NCBI RefSeq assembly: GCF_900187225.1
Contig: NZ_LT906436.1
Coordinates: 1,984,001 to 2,048,000, forward strand
Direction of reading: 5' to 3'
DNA length: 64,000 nt
DNA from: Listeria monocytogenes
GTDB lineage: Bacteria; Bacillota; Bacilli; Lactobacillales; Listeriaceae
Shown here: positions 1-8,249 of the stretch, piece after piece
Numbering within the stretch: the stretch's first letter is position 1
How the letters are laid out: every line of letters begins with the position of its first letter
Notes under the pieces: model-generated
Seen by the model: the letters and a program-made list of their open reading frames with translations, nothing else
Database searches by the model: none
Told to the model about the DNA's origin: nothing
Program-made: the position numbers and the translations under genes

Positions 1-171
1 TACTGTGGAAACAGGAAAATGTGGGATTTCGCTATAAGAAAGTTTTATCGGTTGGTTTACTTCATCCGCAAGCACACCTAAACCAGAACCAAGAATCAAA
101 CCGATTTTTGGTGTCCCAGTGTAACTTTCTCTAATTTTCGCAACTGCTTCGTTTACTTTTTCTAAACTCAT
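1..171 (-). CDS. pnp: purine nucleoside phosphorylase, N-terminal fragment
   Basis: Only the first 57 codons lie in the window; the gene continues past base 1. The ATG is at 171 behind a GGGAGGA-type ribosome site. The translation begins MSLEKVNEAVAKIRESY and carries the phosphate-loop stretch GLILGSGLG at about residues 24-32, typical of trimeric purine nucleoside phosphorylases. The enzyme splits purine (deoxy)nucleosides with phosphate to give base and (deoxy)ribose-1-phosphate. It lies 18 bases behind deoB, whose product converts that sugar phosphate, so the two form one salvage unit. The assignment rests on the N-terminal part only. Confidence 0.85.
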   Translation of the reverse strand, partial: MSLEKVNEAVAKIRESYTGTPKIGLILGSGLGVLADEVNQPIKLSYSEIPHFPVSTV

Positions 172-189
172 TTTTGTTCCTCCCTTTTC

Positions 190-1374
190 CTATTTCAAGT
201 CTCTTAAAAAACTTGTTCCATATTCAGGCATTTTCACATCAAAATTATCAGCAACTGTTGCACCAAGATCAGCAAACGTTTTGCGTAATTCTAATTCTGA
301 ACCACCATTTTTGAAGCGTGGTGAGTATACAAGTAATGGTACAAACTCACGTGTGTGGTCTGTGCCAGAGTATGTTGGGTCATTTCCGTGATCAGCTGTA
401 ATAATTAATAGATCATCATCTGTTAATTTTTCCATTACTTCTACTAAACGACCGTCAAAATCAACAAGCGCATCTGCATAACCTTGTGGATCACGACGAT
501 GTCCGAAGAGTGCATCAAAGTCTACTAAATTCAAGAAACTCATACCGTTAAAATCTTTATCTAATACAGCAATAAATTGATCCATTCCGTCCATATTTGA
601 TTTCGTACGGATAGATTCCGTAACACCTTCACCATCAAAAATATCAGAAATTTTACCAATGGCAATCACGTCTTTACCGCCATCTTTTAAAGCATCCATT
701 ACAGTTGGCTTAAATGGTTTTAGCGCATAGTCATGACGATTTGGCGTTCTAACAAACGCACCTGGTTCACCGACAAATGGACGAGCGATAATACGACCAA
801 GCATGTACGGATCATCTAGCGTAATTTTACGACAAAATTCACAGATTTCATATAGTTCTTCAAGAGGTACTACATCTTCATGCGCAGCAATTTGTAAAAC
901 TGAGTCAGCTGATGTGTAAACAATGAGAGCACCTGTTTTGACATGCTCTTCTCCAAGTTCAGCCATAATTTCTGTTCCGCTCGCTGGTTTATTTCCAATT
1001 ACTTTACGTCCTGTTTTTTCTTCAATTTGGTTGATTAAATCGTCAGGAAATCCATCTGGGAATACGCGGAAAGGTGTGTCAATGTATAGGCCCATGATTT
1101 CCCAGTGACCAGTCATTGTATCTTTACCGTTCGAAGCTTCTTGCATTTTTGTATAGTAAGCAAGTGGTTTTTCCGCTTTTTTAATTCCTTCGATTTCACG
1201 AATATTCGATAAACCTAATTTGCCCATTTCAGGCATTTTTAGTCCGCCGACGTGTTTGGCAATATGTCCAAATGTATCTACATCAAAATCACCAAATTTA
1301 GCGGCATCTGGTGCTTCTCCAATACCAACTGAATCCATTACAACTACATGTACTCGTTTAAATTTATCTGGCAT
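190..1374 (-). CDS. deoB: phosphopentomutase
   Basis: A 394-residue protein, the normal size for the family. It interconverts (deoxy)ribose-1-phosphate and the 5-phosphate in the cytoplasm. The N-terminal metal site [14 protein letters not shown] (Asp14) and the C-terminal metal motif [18 protein letters not shown] (about residues 330-347) are typical of this alkaline-phosphatase-superfamily enzyme. It follows xerD by 28 bases and precedes the purine nucleoside phosphorylase, so xerD-deoB-pnp is probably cotranscribed. Together with deoC at 40682 it completes deoxynucleoside breakdown to acetaldehyde and glyceraldehyde-3-phosphate. Confidence 0.95.
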   Translation of the reverse strand: MPDKFKRVHVVVMDSVGIGEAPDAAKFGDFDVDTFGHIAKHVGGLKMPEMGKLGLSNIREIEGIKKAEKPLAYYTKMQEASNGKDTMTGHWEIMGLYIDTPFRVFPDGFPDDLINQIEEKTGRKVIGNKPASGTEIMAELGEEHVKTGALIVYTSADSVLQIAAHEDVVPLEELYEICEFCRKITLDDPYMLGRIIARPFVGEPGAFVRTPNRHDYALKPFKPTVMDALKDGGKDVIAIGKISDIFDGEGVTESIRTKSNMDGMDQFIAVLDKDFNGMSFLNLVDFDALFGHRRDPQGYADALVDFDGRLVEVMEKLTDDDLLIITADHGNDPTYSGTDHTREFVPLLVYSPRFKNGGSELELRKTFADLGATVADNFDVKMPEYGTSFLRDLK

Positions 1375-1402
1375 ATTTACTCATCCTTTTCAACTATATT
1401 TT

Positions 1403-2296
1403 TTAAGCGCGTGGGTGAAATTGTTTGTAGACATCTTTCAAACGCAGCTTTGTTACGTGTGTATAAATTTGTGTAGTGGAGATATCGGCGTGACCAAGGA
1501 GTTCTTGAACCGACCTTAAATCAGCCCCATTTTCAAGCAAATGAGTGGCAAATGAATGACGCAAAGTATGCGGTGTAATCGGCTTTTCAATGCCCGATTC
1601 TTTTGCAATACCTTTTAAAATCTTCCAGAAACCCTGTCTTGTAAGTCCTTGACCGTGATGATTTAAAAAGACAAAATCATTTCGGTATTTCGGTCTACGA
1701 AGTTTCGGTCTCGCTTCCTCTAAATACTTTTCTAACACAGTTGTTGCCGTTTTTCCCAGTGGGATAATTCTCTCTTTATCCCCCTTACCAATCGTTTGAA
1801 TAAAACCCATATGAAGGTGCAAATCGTCCATTTTCAAGCTGACAAGTTCGGTTACACGAAGCCCCGTCGCGTATAAAATTTCCATCATTGCTTGATCACG
1901 CAGTCCGAGAGGTGTACTTGTATCAGAAGAGCTAAGTAACTTCTCGACATCATCAAGGTTCAAAACTTTTGGTAATCCCTTGGCTTGCTTTGGCGTTTCA
2001 ATTTGAATCATTGGGTCATGTGACATTTTCCCATCATGCATTAAATAATGAAAGAAAGATCGCAGTGAAGCAATATATCGCGCTACACTTCTTGGTGATT
2101 TTCCTTCTTGTCTTGCAAATGCCATAAAACCAACTATATCGCTTCGTTCAAGTGTATTCGGATCAGTTAACTCCTTCGTTACATCCATATAAGAAACAAA
2201 ATAGTGTAAATCTCGTTCATAAGCTTTGATTGTATTCGCGGATAAACCTCTCTCTACAATTAAAAAATGTAAAAAATCTTCAATTAAATCATTCAT
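1403..2296 (-). CDS. xerD: tyrosine recombinase XerD
   Basis: Site-specific recombinase that with XerC resolves chromosome dimers at dif. It has an N-terminal SAM-like core-binding domain (about 1-85) and a C-terminal catalytic domain with the conserved set: Arg in ATGLRVTEL, the HTLRHSFATHLL box, the LGH box, and the nucleophile Tyr in TTQIYTHV. The ATG at 2296 gives 297 residues and sits a proper distance behind GGAGG; an in-frame GTG at 2311 overlaps that ribosome site and is unlikely. The gene lies between fur and deoB on the same strand. Confidence 0.95.
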   Translation of the reverse strand: MNDLIEDFLHFLIVERGLSANTIKAYERDLHYFVSYMDVTKELTDPNTLERSDIVGFMAFARQEGKSPRSVARYIASLRSFFHYLMHDGKMSHDPMIQIETPKQAKGLPKVLNLDDVEKLLSSSDTSTPLGLRDQAMMEILYATGLRVTELVSLKMDDLHLHMGFIQTIGKGDKERIIPLGKTATTVLEKYLEEARPKLRRPKYRNDFVFLNHHGQGLTRQGFWKILKGIAKESGIEKPITPHTLRHSFATHLLENGADLRSVQELLGHADISTTQIYTHVTKLRLKDVYKQFHPRA

Positions 2297-2350
2297 AAGC
2301 GTTTCCTCCACAAATCCTATTCTACCATGTTACACCCCCACTGAAAACGT

Positions 2351-2902
2351 TTAATTAATAGAAAAAGACTTGTAATACTTTTCGCGCAATTCAGTCCATC
2401 TTTTTGACCATAAAAAAAGTTTGAGATAAATTATCCCAAACTCTCGCATTATTCTTTTTTTAGATTTTTGTCTGCAATTCGCGCAAATCCCTTGGAAAGT
2501 CAGACGATGATCTTTAACAAGAAAGTTCCACTTCGATTCGACGATTTTCTCCACATCTTCTAATAAGTCTTCTTGAATTTCCTCTACAGACCCGCACTCT
2601 AAGCATACTAAATGATGATGAAAATGTTTAGCGCCTTCTTGTCTCAAGTCATACCGAGAGACACCGTCACCAAAATTAATTTTATCAACCACGCGCAATT
2701 CGGTTAAAAGCTCCAATGTTCTATAAACGGTTGCAAGGCCAGTGTCAGGTGCAATATCTTTCACACGCAAGAAAACTTCCTCGGCACTTAAATGATCTTT
2801 TTCATTTTCCAGTAAAACGCGAACAGTAGCTTCTCGCTGTGGTGTTAATTTATAACTAGCATCATGAAGTTGTGCTTTAATGCGTCCAATACGACCTTCC
2901 AT
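2351..2902 (-). CDS. fur: ferric uptake regulator Fur, C-terminus extended by a homopolymer frameshift
   Basis: Fe2+-dependent repressor of iron uptake genes. The winged-helix domain (about 1-85) is followed by the metal-binding HFHHHLVC motif (93-100) and two CxxC pairs, C100-x2-C103 and C140-x2-C143, that bind structural zinc. The ATG at 2902 follows AGGGAGGA; an in-frame ORF reaches 3004 but would start upstream of this site. As read the protein is 183 residues, but the last 34 (from codon 150) are encoded through the gene's own terminator hairpin. Removing one A from the run of seven at 2455-2461 gives ...KSKKE and a TAA at 2449-2451, a 150-residue Fur, the size I recall for Listeria. Sequencing error or a real variant. 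Confidence 0.9.
   Translation of the reverse strand: MEGRIGRIKAQLHDASYKLTPQREATVRVLLENEKDHLSAEEVFLRVKDIAPDTGLATVYRTLELLTELRVVDKINFGDGVSRYDLRQEGAKHFHHHLVCLECGSVEEIQEDLLEDVEKIVESKWNFLVKDHRLTFQGICANCRQKSKKRIMREFGIIYLKLFLWSKRWTELREKYYKSFSIN
2411..2442 (-). terminator. intrinsic terminator of fur
   Basis: On the minus strand AGTTTGGGAT and ATCTCAAACT (one G-U pair) form a 10-bp stem with a 5-base loop, followed by seven T. It sits directly after the TAA expected for a normal-length Fur, which supports the view that the extended reading frame is not ancestral. Confidence 0.85.
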
Positions 2903-2944
2903 TATAGTTCCTCCCTTGGTTGCTACAACAAGTTGTCTTTCTAA

Positions 2945-2960
2945 ATTATCATCATTATCA
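2945..2960 (-). promoter_or_regulatory. possible Fur-like hexamer repeat in the fur leader
   Basis: Two ATTATC hexamers (2945-2950 and 2954-2959) separated by three bases resemble part of a Fur box and lie between the fur promoter and its start codon. The third hexamer of a full box is missing, so autoregulation by Fur is only a possibility. Confidence 0.3.
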
Positions 2961-2978
2961 TTTAACAATAAATACAGT

Positions 2979-3004
2979 TTATAATAATTATAAATAAAAT
3001 GCAA
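2979..3004 (-). promoter_or_regulatory. fur promoter with a perfect PerR box
   Basis: TTATAATAATTATAA at 2979-2993 matches the Per box consensus TTATAATnATTATAA without a mismatch. On the minus strand a TTGCAT -35 (2999-3004) lies just upstream and the -10 (TAAACT after 17 bases) overlaps the box, so PerR should block polymerase. PerR control of fur is known in Listeria from the literature as I recall it. Confidence 0.85.
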
Positions 3005-3048
3005 GTTATGAATTCACTTTTTACAGTAAAAATGGCACGTAGTCAATT

Positions 3049-3089
3049 CCTATTGCTTATGTTTACTAAGATATCACAAAAGCAATAGG
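3049..3089. repeat. 10-bp perfect inverted repeat downstream of fhuG
   Basis: CCTATTGCTT (3049-3058) and AAGCAATAGG (3080-3089) flank a 21-base loop in the 140-base gap between fur and fhuG. No T run follows on either strand, so it is not a standard intrinsic terminator. It may cap the fhuBG transcript or belong to a small RNA. Confidence 0.45.
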
Positions 3090-3143
3090 CTGTCTACAAT
3101 GATTATCAATTACTAGTTAATTTCTCGTTATCAATAATTATTA

Positions 3144-4166
3144 TTATTTAGCTTTTGCAAGAAGGAACAAGAAATAAGGTGCACCGATAATTGCCACAAC
3201 GATACCAGCAAAGATTTCAGAAGGTTGAATAATCAATCGACCAATTGTATCCGCAAGTAGTAATAATAGCCCTCCAGAAAGCGCTGCTGTTACCATCACC
3301 CAGCGATGTGCTGAGCCAACTAACTTTCTGGCAATATGCGGACCAATCAGTCCAATAAATGCAATACCACCACTAACGGATACACAGGCAGCTGCCAAAC
3401 CAACTGCTACTATTAAAAGCACAAATTTTTCTCGCTCAACCCGAACCCCGAGACCAGTTGCTACTTGGTCTCCAAAAGAGAGCACATCTAACGTTTTTAC
3501 TTTCATGAAAGCAATTGCCCCTAAAACAATAAGCCACGGCAAAAGGGCAAAAACATACTGCCAGCTTGAAGCCCAAATATTTCCTGCCATCCATTCAGCA
3601 TAGCGTTGATAATTTTGTGGATCAAGCCGAACCGTTAATAACGTTATAAGTGCCGCAATTGCCGCCGCAACAGCAATACCAGTAAGTAGCAATCGATTAG
3701 GAAGTAACCCCTCGCTTCTACTATAAGAAAGTCCATACACAACAAACGCGGTTAAAATGGCTCCGATAAATCCGATAAAAGGCATAAATAACACTGGAAC
3801 GTCCATAGTGGAAGGAAAAAAGGAAATATAAAGCATAACTGCAAGTCCTGCTCCATTATTAATCCCAAGAATTCCCGGATCAGCTAGTCCATTACCAGAG
3901 ATCCCTTGTAAAATCGTTCCCGAAACCGCAAGTCCCGCACCAACTAACAGCGCAATAACTATACGCGGCAATCGAAACTCCGTCACAATAAGTTGTGTCC
4001 CAGCATCCGCCATCCCAAAAAACGACTTAATCACTTCCAAAAATGGCAATTTCGAATAACCAGCATTGACACTATATGTAAATGTACAAAAAATCAACAC
4101 ACTTAAAATAATTAACGTCCAAATTCGCCGCGATTTTTTTCGCTTTTCTGCAATCGTCATATACAT
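3144..4166 (-). CDS. fhuG: ferric hydroxamate ABC transporter permease FhuG
   Basis: A 340-residue integral membrane protein of the FecCD/BtuC permease family with about nine to ten hydrophobic segments. The family hallmarks are GNGLADPGILGINNGAG (near 90) and the coupling region GGIAFIGLIGPHIARKL (about 265-281), which contacts the ATPase FhuC. Its ATG shares one base with the TAA of fhuB (TAATG), so translation is coupled and the two permeases form a heterodimer. Substrates of the system in Listeria are iron-hydroxamates such as ferrichrome and ferrioxamine. Confidence 0.92.
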   Translation of the reverse strand: MYMTIAEKRKKSRRIWTLIILSVLIFCTFTYSVNAGYSKLPFLEVIKSFFGMADAGTQLIVTEFRLPRIVIALLVGAGLAVSGTILQGISGNGLADPGILGINNGAGLAVMLYISFFPSTMDVPVLFMPFIGFIGAILTAFVVYGLSYSRSEGLLPNRLLLTGIAVAAAIAALITLLTVRLDPQNYQRYAEWMAGNIWASSWQYVFALLPWLIVLGAIAFMKVKTLDVLSFGDQVATGLGVRVEREKFVLLIVAVGLAAACVSVSGGIAFIGLIGPHIARKLVGSAHRWVMVTAALSGGLLLLLADTIGRLIIQPSEIFAGIVVAIIGAPYFLFLLAKAK

Positions 4167-5191
4167 TATAAGTTCCTCCTTTCTTTACGTGCTACATATA
4201 GGAAGAAAGGAACCCCGATTAGTGCAAAAATAACACTGATTGGCGTTTCATAAGGTGGATTAATTGTTCTCGCCAAAATATCCGCCGCTAAAGTCAGAAA
4301 CGCACCTACAACAGCTGAGCAAGGAATAATCCAGCGATAATCCACTCCGACTAAAAATCGTACCAGATGCGGTACAATCAAGCCGATAAACCCAACCGGA
4401 CCAACAACCGACACAGCCAGCCCCGCCAAAATTAACACCACAACCATCGAAGCAATTTTAACAAAAGTAGTTTTTTCACCTAGACCAACAGCAATATCAT
4501 CGCCTAAGCTTAAAATTGTAATCGATTTACTTAGCAAAATCGCCGCAATAAGCGCTCCAAGTAACCAAGGCCAAATAGCCGCAAGCTGACTCCATTTTAC
4601 ACCAGCAACCCCGCCCGCGTACCAAAAGGCCAAATCTTGACTTAACTGAAAATAAATTGCAAGCCCTTCACTAAGCGCGGTAAGCAATGAACTAACCGCT
4701 GCTCCGGCAAGAACTAACCGAGTTGGCGACATCGCACTTCCAGCAAGCGAACTAACGCCAAATACTAAAAAGGCACCAATTGCCGCACCCACAAAAGAAA
4801 ATAAAATCAACGAATTATAACTAAGCCAAGGCATAAACGCAAAACAAACTGCTACCATAAATGTTGATCCAGCATTCAAACCAAGCAGACCTGAGTCAGC
4901 AAGTGGATTTCGAGTGATTCCTTGCATAATCGCTCCAGCAACCGCAAAAGCAGCCCCTATCGCCATATCCGCAACCACCCGAGGAACACGTAAACTTCGT
5001 ATAATCTGGTGCTGTGTATCCGAACTATTATAATGAAAAAGTGCATCCCAAACCGTACTTAAATTAATATCAGCTGCACCAACTGCAATCCCGAATAACG
5101 CTAGAATCAGAAGCAACAAAAGCCCACCCGAAAGTATAAATTTAGCAACAGTTGGTCTTGTATTCATTTTTATCTGTTTTGACTTATCCAT
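4166..5191 (-). CDS. fhuB: ferric hydroxamate ABC transporter permease FhuB
   Basis: FecCD-family permease of 341 residues with repeated hydrophobic helices and the motifs RNPLADSGLLGLNAGS and VVGPVGFIGLIVPHLVRFL. I chose the ATG at 5191, nine bases behind AAGGAA; the in-frame GTG at 5197 is only three bases from it. The gene overlaps fhuG by one base. A Fur box 43 bases upstream indicates iron repression of fhuBG from its own promoter, separate from fhuD. Confidence 0.92.
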   Translation of the reverse strand: MDKSKQIKMNTRPTVAKFILSGGLLLLLILALFGIAVGAADINLSTVWDALFHYNSSDTQHQIIRSLRVPRVVADMAIGAAFAVAGAIMQGITRNPLADSGLLGLNAGSTFMVAVCFAFMPWLSYNSLILFSFVGAAIGAFLVFGVSSLAGSAMSPTRLVLAGAAVSSLLTALSEGLAIYFQLSQDLAFWYAGGVAGVKWSQLAAIWPWLLGALIAAILLSKSITILSLGDDIAVGLGEKTTFVKIASMVVVLILAGLAVSVVGPVGFIGLIVPHLVRFLVGVDYRWIIPCSAVVGAFLTLAADILARTINPPYETPISVIFALIGVPFFLYVARKERRNL

Positions 5192-5233
5192 CTGCACATG
5201 TTCCTTCCATCTAAATTATCCGCTCGTTTTAAG

Positions 5234-5248
5234 TGATAATAATTATCA
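5234..5248 (-). promoter_or_regulatory. Fur box upstream of fhuBG
   Basis: TGATAATAATTATCA is a perfect 7-1-7 palindrome that matches the core of the Fur consensus. It sits between fhuD and fhuB, 43 bases before the fhuB start. Confidence 0.85.
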
Positions 5249-5292
5249 ATCGCAAAGAAAATTATATCAATATCATTCACTAAGCGCAATCA

Positions 5293-6234
5293 TTAGTTGG
5301 ACGCAAGTAACTTCTCTACAATAATATCCAACTGCCCTTCTACTGCTAAAGGATCATAATAAAACATCGTATCAAAATCCATTTGGTAAACATTTCCAGC
5401 TTTAAACGTTGGCAGATCTTTCCAAATTGGCGAGTTGGTTAAATCTTTTAATGTCTCCTCGCCGTCCTTAGCACTCCCAGAAGAAGTAGTCGTCACGAAC
5501 ATTCTGTCTGCTGCAAATTCAGGTAAAACTTCCAGTGAAATCTTTTGCCAATCTTGCCCATCTAAAACATCTTTCTGAATTTTTGCTGGTGCTTTTAGTT
5601 GTAAAGCATTATAAATCGCTTGACCACCGCGCCCCATATTTTGTCCCATCACATAAAAATCTTTATCTTGTACTTCATAAATCCCCACTGTTTCATTCGG
5701 ATCTAACTTGCCAGCCAACTTCGCTCTACTTTCTTTGGCTTTTTGATGAAACTTATCTAGCCATGCCTCTCCAGCCTTTTTTTCACCAACTAAGTCAGCG
5801 ATTTGGCGTACGTCTTCCTCTACATTTTTAGAAGTTGCGTAAGGAATTAACACAGTTGGCGCAATTTTCGACATTGCTTCAAATTCATCATCGTTTGAAA
5901 CAATGATTAAATCAGGCTTTAATTCCGCCACTTTTTCCGCTGAAACTGGGTCACCAATATCTGCAATCCCGTCCACTTTTCCTTTCAAAAACGGATTTTC
6001 CATTTGTTTCGCTCTGGCCCCCACAGGCTTCATTCCAAGCAAAACAATATTCCCTAGATATTCCGAAGCCACAATCCGTTTTGGATGAGCCGGAATTTCT
6101 ACTTTCTTACCATTTGCCATTGTATATGTACGCATCTCGACCTGCTCACTTCCAGCCGATTTGTTATCTCCACAAGCAGTTAAAACCACTGCAATAAAAA
6201 GCATTGATACGAGCAAAATGATACCCTTTTTCAA
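5293..6234 (-). CDS. fhuD: ferric hydroxamate-binding lipoprotein FhuD
   Basis: A 313-residue substrate-binding protein (class III periplasmic-binding fold). Residues 1-20 form a lipoprotein signal peptide ending in LTA-C21, so it is anchored to the outer face of the membrane. The body carries KRIVASEYLGNIVLLGMKPVGA and PDLIIVSNDD, typical of FhuD/FepB proteins. The start is a TTG at 6234, seven bases after GGAGGGG. A Fur box lies 19 bases upstream. It delivers ferric hydroxamates to FhuB/FhuG. Confidence 0.92.
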   Translation of the reverse strand: MKKGIILLVSMLFIAVVLTACGDNKSAGSEQVEMRTYTMANGKKVEIPAHPKRIVASEYLGNIVLLGMKPVGARAKQMENPFLKGKVDGIADIGDPVSAEKVAELKPDLIIVSNDDEFEAMSKIAPTVLIPYATSKNVEEDVRQIADLVGEKKAGEAWLDKFHQKAKESRAKLAGKLDPNETVGIYEVQDKDFYVMGQNMGRGGQAIYNALQLKAPAKIQKDVLDGQDWQKISLEVLPEFAADRMFVTTTSSGSAKDGEETLKDLTNSPIWKDLPTFKAGNVYQMDFDTMFYYDPLAVEGQLDIIVEKLLASN

Positions 6235-6252
6235 TTGAACCCCTCCTGTAAC

Positions 6253-6267
6253 TGATAATAATTCTCA
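6253..6267 (-). promoter_or_regulatory. Fur box upstream of fhuD
   Basis: TGATAATAATTCTCA matches the 7-1-7 Fur core with a single departure from symmetry. It lies in the 158-base divergent region between fhuD and fhuC. Confidence 0.8.
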
Positions 6268-6320
6268 GTTAGTATAGCAACTTTATTCACAAAGTGCAAA
6301 TCATTCCAGCAAAGTAACGC

Positions 6321-6371
6321 TTGCATCTTCACCATAAAAACTCTATACTTAACCATTGAGAATGATTATCA
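6321..6371 (+). promoter_or_regulatory. fhuC promoter with Fur box at the start point
   Basis: TTGCAT (6321-6326) and TATACT (6344-6349) are 17 bases apart. A Fur box TGAGAATGATTATCA (6357-6371) covers the expected transcription start, so iron-loaded Fur would block initiation. This is the third Fur box in the cluster. Confidence 0.85.
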
Positions 6372-6398
6372 CCTTAACTTTAAATTGGAGCGATGAAA

Positions 6399-7223
6399 AT
6401 GAAAGACCTTCATACAGATAACTTACAAATTTCATACGACAAACGAATCATTGTTGATGGTTTAGACATAGCCATTCCAGCGAATAAAATAACCGCTTTA
6501 GTAGGTGCAAATGGTTCAGGGAAATCGACTATTTTAAAAACGATGTCCCGCTTAATGAAACCTAGTAAAGGCGCTGTTTATTTAGACGGCAAAACGATTC
6601 ATAGTCAGCCAACTAGAGACGTTGCCAAACAATTAGCTATTTTACCACAAAACCCTTCTGCACCTGATGGTTTGACGGTGTTTGAATTAATTTCTTATGG
6701 ACGTTCTCCGCATCAAAGTAGCTTTAAATCGATTACCGCAAAAGATCGCGAAATTATTTTTTGGTCATTGCGCGTGACGAATTTAACGGAGTTCGCGGAT
6801 CGACCTATCGATAGTTTATCAGGCGGACAACGACAGCGTGCTTGGATTGCCATGGCGCTTGCCCAAGAAACAGATGTCCTATTTCTTGATGAGCCGACTA
6901 CCTTTTTAGATATGACACACCAACTAGATGTACTTAATTTATTGAAACAATTAAATCAATCAGAGAACCGCACAATCGTGATGGTTGTCCATGATTTAAA
7001 TCACGCATCTCGTTACGCTCACCATATGATTGCTATTAAAGAAGGAAAAGTCATTGCAGAAGGAACACCAACAAGCGTCATGACCGAACAAACTTTAGAG
7101 GATGTCTTTAATATCAAAGCAGATATTTTAATTGACCCCCGCAGCGGTGTCCCTCTTTGCCTTCCATACGAAACTTGCAACGGATGCGAAATTGTAAAGG
7201 AGCTTGATTCCATTGCCAAATGA
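6399..7223 (+). CDS. fhuC: ferric hydroxamate ABC transporter ATPase FhuC
   Basis: Cytoplasmic ATPase of 274 residues. Counting from the ATG at 6399: Walker A GANGSGKST (36-44), signature LSGGQ (140-144), Walker B VLFLDE (160-165) and the switch His in VMVVHDL. The ATG at 6399 is eight bases behind GGAG; the ATG at 6393 is only two bases away and is less likely. It powers FhuB/FhuG although it is transcribed divergently from fhuD. The following reductase gene overlaps its last 11 bases. Confidence 0.93.
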   Translation: MKDLHTDNLQISYDKRIIVDGLDIAIPANKITALVGANGSGKSTILKTMSRLMKPSKGAVYLDGKTIHSQPTRDVAKQLAILPQNPSAPDGLTVFELISYGRSPHQSSFKSITAKDREIIFWSLRVTNLTEFADRPIDSLSGGQRQRAWIAMALAQETDVLFLDEPTTFLDMTHQLDVLNLLKQLNQSENRTIVMVVHDLNHASRYAHHMIAIKEGKVIAEGTPTSVMTEQTLEDVFNIKADILIDPRSGVPLCLPYETCNGCEIVKELDSIAK

Positions 7224-8211
7224 GGTTTATGATGTAACCATTATCGGCGGCGGTCCCATTGGCCTATTCTCCGCATTTTATAGTGGGCTTCGTTCCATGA
7301 AAACAAAAATTATCGATGCTGAACCTGCTGTCGGCGGGAAAGTTCGTTACTTTTTTCCAGAAAAAATCATTCGCGATATCGGTGGTATTCCCGCCATTAC
7401 CGGCGAAAATCTTGTCGCAAATTTAAAACAACAAGCAGAAACGTTTCATCCAACTATTGTTTGCAGTGAGCGAGTTGTAGATGTGACCAAACTAGCAGAT
7501 GGCACCTTTCAATTAACTTCGCATAACGGTTCGATTCATTTTTCAAAAACAATTGTCATTGCTACAGGTAGTGGTACGTTTGAGGTCAATAAGCTTGAAG
7601 CTCTACATGCTGAAGATTTTCCATTTGCAATCCATTATGATGTCAAAAATATCGAGCAATTCCGCGATAAAGTAGTGGTGGTTTCTGGTGGAGGAAATTC
7701 TGCTATCGACTGGGCGCAGACGCTTGAACCAATTGCCAAACAAGTACACCTTATTTATCGCGGCGAAGATTTTAAAGCCCACGAGGAAAGTGTTCGTGAA
7801 CTGAAAAATTCTCGCGTCGAAATCCATATCCATCATGAAATCAGCGAACTAATCGGAACGAACAACCAACTAACTGAGATTACCGTTTGCTGTAATCAAA
7901 CGCAGACTACGAAAACAATTGAAACCGAGGCACTTTTCATTAATCATGGGGTGAAAGTAGACCTTGGAACAATGGCGGAATGGGGCTTTAAACAAGCCGA
8001 TTTTGGCATTGTCGTGGATGATGAAATGAAGACGACGGTTCCTGGTATTTTTGCTTGTGGAGATAGTGCCACCTACCCTCGAAAAATACGCATTATCGCA
8101 GCAGGACTGCATGAAGGGCCCATCGCGATTAATAGTGCGAAAAAATATTTAGAACCAACTGCCGCAGATGAAGCGATGATTAGCACGCATCACGAAAGCT
8201 TTATTGGTTAA
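7213..8211 (+). CDS. ferredoxin/flavodoxin-NADP reductase, thioredoxin-reductase-like type
   Basis: FAD/NADPH oxidoreductase of 332 residues. The FAD-binding GGGPIG (12-17) and NADP-binding SGGGNSA (about 155) motifs are present, and no redox-active CxxC is seen, which separates it from thioredoxin reductase and fits the TrxR-like FNR of Firmicutes. The ending GIFACGDSATYPRKIRIIAAG matches that family. A TTG at 7213, ten bases behind AAGGAG, is preferred over the TTG at 7204. It overlaps fhuC and shares its Fur-controlled promoter, so a role in reductive iron release from siderophores inside the cell is plausible but inferred. Confidence 0.85.
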   Translation: MPNEVYDVTIIGGGPIGLFSAFYSGLRSMKTKIIDAEPAVGGKVRYFFPEKIIRDIGGIPAITGENLVANLKQQAETFHPTIVCSERVVDVTKLADGTFQLTSHNGSIHFSKTIVIATGSGTFEVNKLEALHAEDFPFAIHYDVKNIEQFRDKVVVVSGGGNSAIDWAQTLEPIAKQVHLIYRGEDFKAHEESVRELKNSRVEIHIHHEISELIGTNNQLTEITVCCNQTQTTKTIETEALFINHGVKVDLGTMAEWGFKQADFGIVVDDEMKTTVPGIFACGDSATYPRKIRIIAAGLHEGPIAINSAKKYLEPTAADEAMISTHHESFIG

Positions 8212-8249
8212 AAAAAGGATTTGGGCTCACTCGCCCAAATCCTTTTTTT
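8211..8249. terminator. bidirectional terminator between the reductase and tetR-family genes
   Basis: Sixteen-base arms, beginning AAAAAAGGATTTGGGC, pair around a six-base loop and are flanked by A and T runs on both sides. The hairpin overlaps the last codons and stop of the converging TetR gene. Confidence 0.9.

Noticed and set aside
2903-3004. 34-residue N-terminal extension of Fur
   Set aside because: It would begin upstream of the PerR-controlled start point and includes the promoter; the ATG at 2902 has a strong ribosome site.
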